A stretch of 64,000 bases of DNA from Pontederia crassipes (taxonomy: Eukaryota; Streptophyta; Magnoliopsida; Commelinales; Pontederiaceae), in the NCBI GenBank assembly GCA_030549335.1, contig CM060188.1:10354001-10418000 (forward strand). Direction: 5' to 3'. The notes beneath the pieces were generated by a model. That model worked only from the letters and a program-made list of their open reading frames with translations. It was not told the origin of the DNA and did not search any database. This document shows positions 62,124-64,000 of this stretch, one piece after another (within the stretch, counting starts at the first letter, position 1; every line of letters begins with the position of its first letter). A program made the translations under genes and the position numbers.

Positions 62124-64000
62124 TTATTCTGTGCTCTCCTCGTGCAGTTCCTCAACAAAACAGTAACCCTCTTCCCTCATCAATCCAAGCAATTGCTCCA
62201 AAACAAGGTAAATTTCTTCGCACCGTCGATGAAGGGTATCGCGAGCAACAAACACCTCCAATCCATCGCACGTCTCGATCCAACTGCAACCAGGAAACTT
62301 CGTCAACCCAATGCCCTTCATCTTGTCCCTAACCGTTTCGGCGTCCTCCCACTTCTTGGCCTTCGAGAATAAGTTAGCCATGACAATGTAATTCCCAGTG
62401 TTCTGGGGTTCAATCTCAAATAACTGCTCAAAAGCAAGTTTCCCAATTTCAACATCTCCGTACATTGCTGCTCCGCTGAGCAAAGAACCCCATGCTTTTG
62501 CATTTGGTTCAAAGGGCATCTTTTCAATCAGGTCAGCTGCTTCTTGGAGCATACCACTGCGACTGAGCACGCCAACCATGCAAGCATAATGCTCTGCTCC
62601 TCTTGCAATGCCATACTCTGAAAACATAGTATCAAAAATCTGGTGAGCCTTTTCCACTGCTCCAGCATGAGCGCAAGCTGTGAGTAGCGCAGTGAAGGTG
62701 ACGGCATCTGGCTTAGTGCCACATTCGAGCATACGATAAAACAAAGAGAATGTAGCATCAGCATCACCATGAGATGCATAAGCAGATATGATTGATGTCC
62801 AAACAATCACATTCCGCACCCTAGTCAGCTCAAAGAGCTGCCCAGCTCCTTCAAGAAACCCAGCTTTGGCATAAACGTCAATAAGACCAGTTGCAACGTA
62901 AATGTTCTGATCAAAGTCTTTTCTGATAGCATAGGCATGTACCTCCTTCCCTCCCCAAATGTTTGAAAAGAAGGCAAGGGCAGGCAGCAGACTGGACAGA
63001 GTAACTGCATTCGGCTGATAGCCAGATGCCTGCATCTCATAAATTAAGTTTGGTATATCACCATGGTGATTGTTCTGCATGAGACCAGCCACCACAGCGT
63101 TCCATGTACTAAGAGTTGGATTTTCGAGTTGCCGAAAGAGGTCCATTGCCTGGTTCACAAATCCATAACTCATATACCCAGTAATCATTGCACTGTAACT
63201 CACTGCATCCTTGTCACTCATCTGTTCAAACAAACCTCTCGCATACTCCAAGCTCCCACACTTTGCGTAGAAGCCAATGATCGAGTTCCAAACAACAGCA
63301 TCCGTCTCGATACCAATCTCCACAATAAACCGATGAACTTCCATACCAAACGCGAGGTCTTTGAGGTGAGAACAAGCCTGGAAAACGCTCACTGCAGTGA
63401 CTGCATTTGGCACCATCCCATCCGTTCCTTTGGCCATCTCCCGATACAACTGCAAGCATTCCTCGTAGTGGCCGCATTGTGAGTATCCTGAGATCATCGA
63501 ATTCCAAGAAACAGTGTCCTTTTTTGGCATTCCATCGAACAACTTTCTCGCCGAAGTTACTTCATTAGCGTGGGCGTAGACCGCTATGAGCCCATTGCAG
63601 ATAAAGAGGTCCGAATCAAACCCAAGCCGAAGAACGAAGGCGTGCAAGTATTCCTGGATGGAGCGAGGAAGGGAGAACGGAGGGACGGAAAGGAGGGACT
63701 TCAAGACGGACGAGAGAGTGAAAGCATCGGGTCGGAGGTGCGGAGGGAGGGAGGGAAACATGCGGAGGGCGTCGGTGGGGCGGTCGTGAAGGGCGTAGGC
63801 GATGAGCATGGAGTTCCAGGCGAAGAGGTTCTTGTGAGGTATATTGTCGAACACGCGGCGGGCGTCGTCGATGCGGCCCCACCGGGAGTAGAACGAGATG
63901 AGCTTGGAGGCGAGGAAGTTCGAGGGCTGGGCGCCGGCGAGGCAGAGGACTAGGCGGGCGTGGAGCTGGCGACCCTCCCGGAGGAGGCCGCGGTCGGCGC
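62124..64000 (-). CDS. PLS-class pentatricopeptide repeat protein, E subgroup (5' partial), At2g37310-like
   Basis: Organellar RNA-binding protein of the type that specifies RNA editing or processing sites in mitochondria or plastids. A single uninterrupted frame runs from the stop at 62124 to the window edge, 624 residues. The true start lies beyond 64000, so the targeting peptide is not visible. It begins LLREGRQLHARLVLC, then a series of P, L and S repeats with typical cores (RVFDNIPHKNLFAWNSMLIA; KLFDGMPKKDTVSWNSMISG; GLFEQMSDKDAVSYSAMITG; HIPxxG-like steps). It ends with an E domain (EPNAKAWGSLLSGAAMYGDV; EPQNTGNYIVMANLFSKAKK; GCSWIET) and no DYW deaminase domain. The motif run VSYSAMITGYMSYG / STWNAVVAGLMQNNHH resembles Arabidopsis At2g37310 from memory. 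Intronless and GC-rich at its 5' end, normal for PPR genes. Confidence 0.92.
   Translation of the reverse strand, partial: ADRGLLREGRQLHARLVLCLAGAQPSNFLASKLISFYSRWGRIDDARRVFDNIPHKNLFAWNSMLIAYALHDRPTDALRMFPSLPPHLRPDAFTLSSVLKSLLSVPPFSLPRSIQEYLHAFVLRLGFDSDLFICNGLIAVYAHANEVTSARKLFDGMPKKDTVSWNSMISGYSQCGHYEECLQLYREMAKGTDGMVPNAVTAVSVFQACSHLKDLAFGMEVHRFIVEIGIETDAVVWNSIIGFYAKCGSLEYARGLFEQMSDKDAVSYSAMITGYMSYGFVNQAMDLFRQLENPTLSTWNAVVAGLMQNNHHGDIPNLIYEMQASGYQPNAVTLSSLLPALAFFSNIWGGKEVHAYAIRKDFDQNIYVATGLIDVYAKAGFLEGAGQLFELTRVRNVIVWTSIISAYASHGDADATFSLFYRMLECGTKPDAVTFTALLTACAHAGAVEKAHQIFDTMFSEYGIARGAEHYACMVGVLSRSGMLQEAADLIEKMPFEPNAKAWGSLLSGAAMYGDVEIGKLAFEQLFEIEPQNTGNYIVMANLFSKAKKWEDAETVRDKMKGIGLTKFPGCSWIETCDGLEVFVARDTLHRRCEEIYLVLEQLLGLMREEGYCFVEELHEESTE

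Overview
The window is nuclear DNA of a flowering plant. Its genes are intron-rich with GT-AG introns, the intergenic DNA is very AT-rich with many TA and GA microsatellites, and every recognisable gene belongs to a land-plant family. GC-rich 5' ends in the PP2C and PPR genes beside AT-rich introns suggest a monocot, but this is not proof. No rRNA, tRNA gene, CRISPR array or bacterial feature was seen, and no LTR retroelement was recognised.

Layout. A PRR7-clade clock pseudo-response regulator (297-4514, +, 5' end outside the window) is followed by a membrane-anchored RLCK-VII/PBL kinase (8354-11202, +) and a kinesin-5 motor (21455-15421, -). About 11 kb of gene-free repeat-rich DNA follows (22-33 kb). 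Then come a four-helix DUF1218 membrane protein (33875-35615, +), a lambda-class glutathione transferase (41996-39793, -), a clade-D PP2C phosphatase (50453-47383, -), an unnamed coiled-coil protein (55857-51769, -), a NEDP1/DEN1-like C48 protease homologue (59371-58457, -, first exon not found) and an E-class PPR protein (to 62124, -, 5' end outside the window). For seven genes the exons were joined by eye and the summed lengths keep one open frame: PRR, PBL, kinesin-5, DUF1218, GSTL, PP2C and the coiled-coil gene. The genes are unrelated in function and do not form a cluster or pathway.

Mobile DNA. Three copies of one Mutator-type MITE family with long AT-rich inverted repeats and 9-bp target duplications lie at 6066-6509, 14645-15008 and 43777-44385. 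Three 5'-truncated RTE-type LINE tails lie at 23130-23332 (18-bp perfect target duplication), 38846-39177 and about 59620-59712 (minus). There is an intact hAT-type MITE at 29010-29458 with a perfect 8-bp duplication, two SINE-like insertions (7988-8111 minus; 36589-36834 plus), two CACTA-type termini (25245, 31200) and weaker hAT-like elements.

The most unusual gene is the NEDP1-like one. Its His, Asp and oxyanion Gln are kept, but the nucleophile position reads Ser instead of Cys, and it carries an acidic tail of five 15-residue repeats. It may be a catalytically dead pseudoprotease that could still bind RUB/NEDD8.
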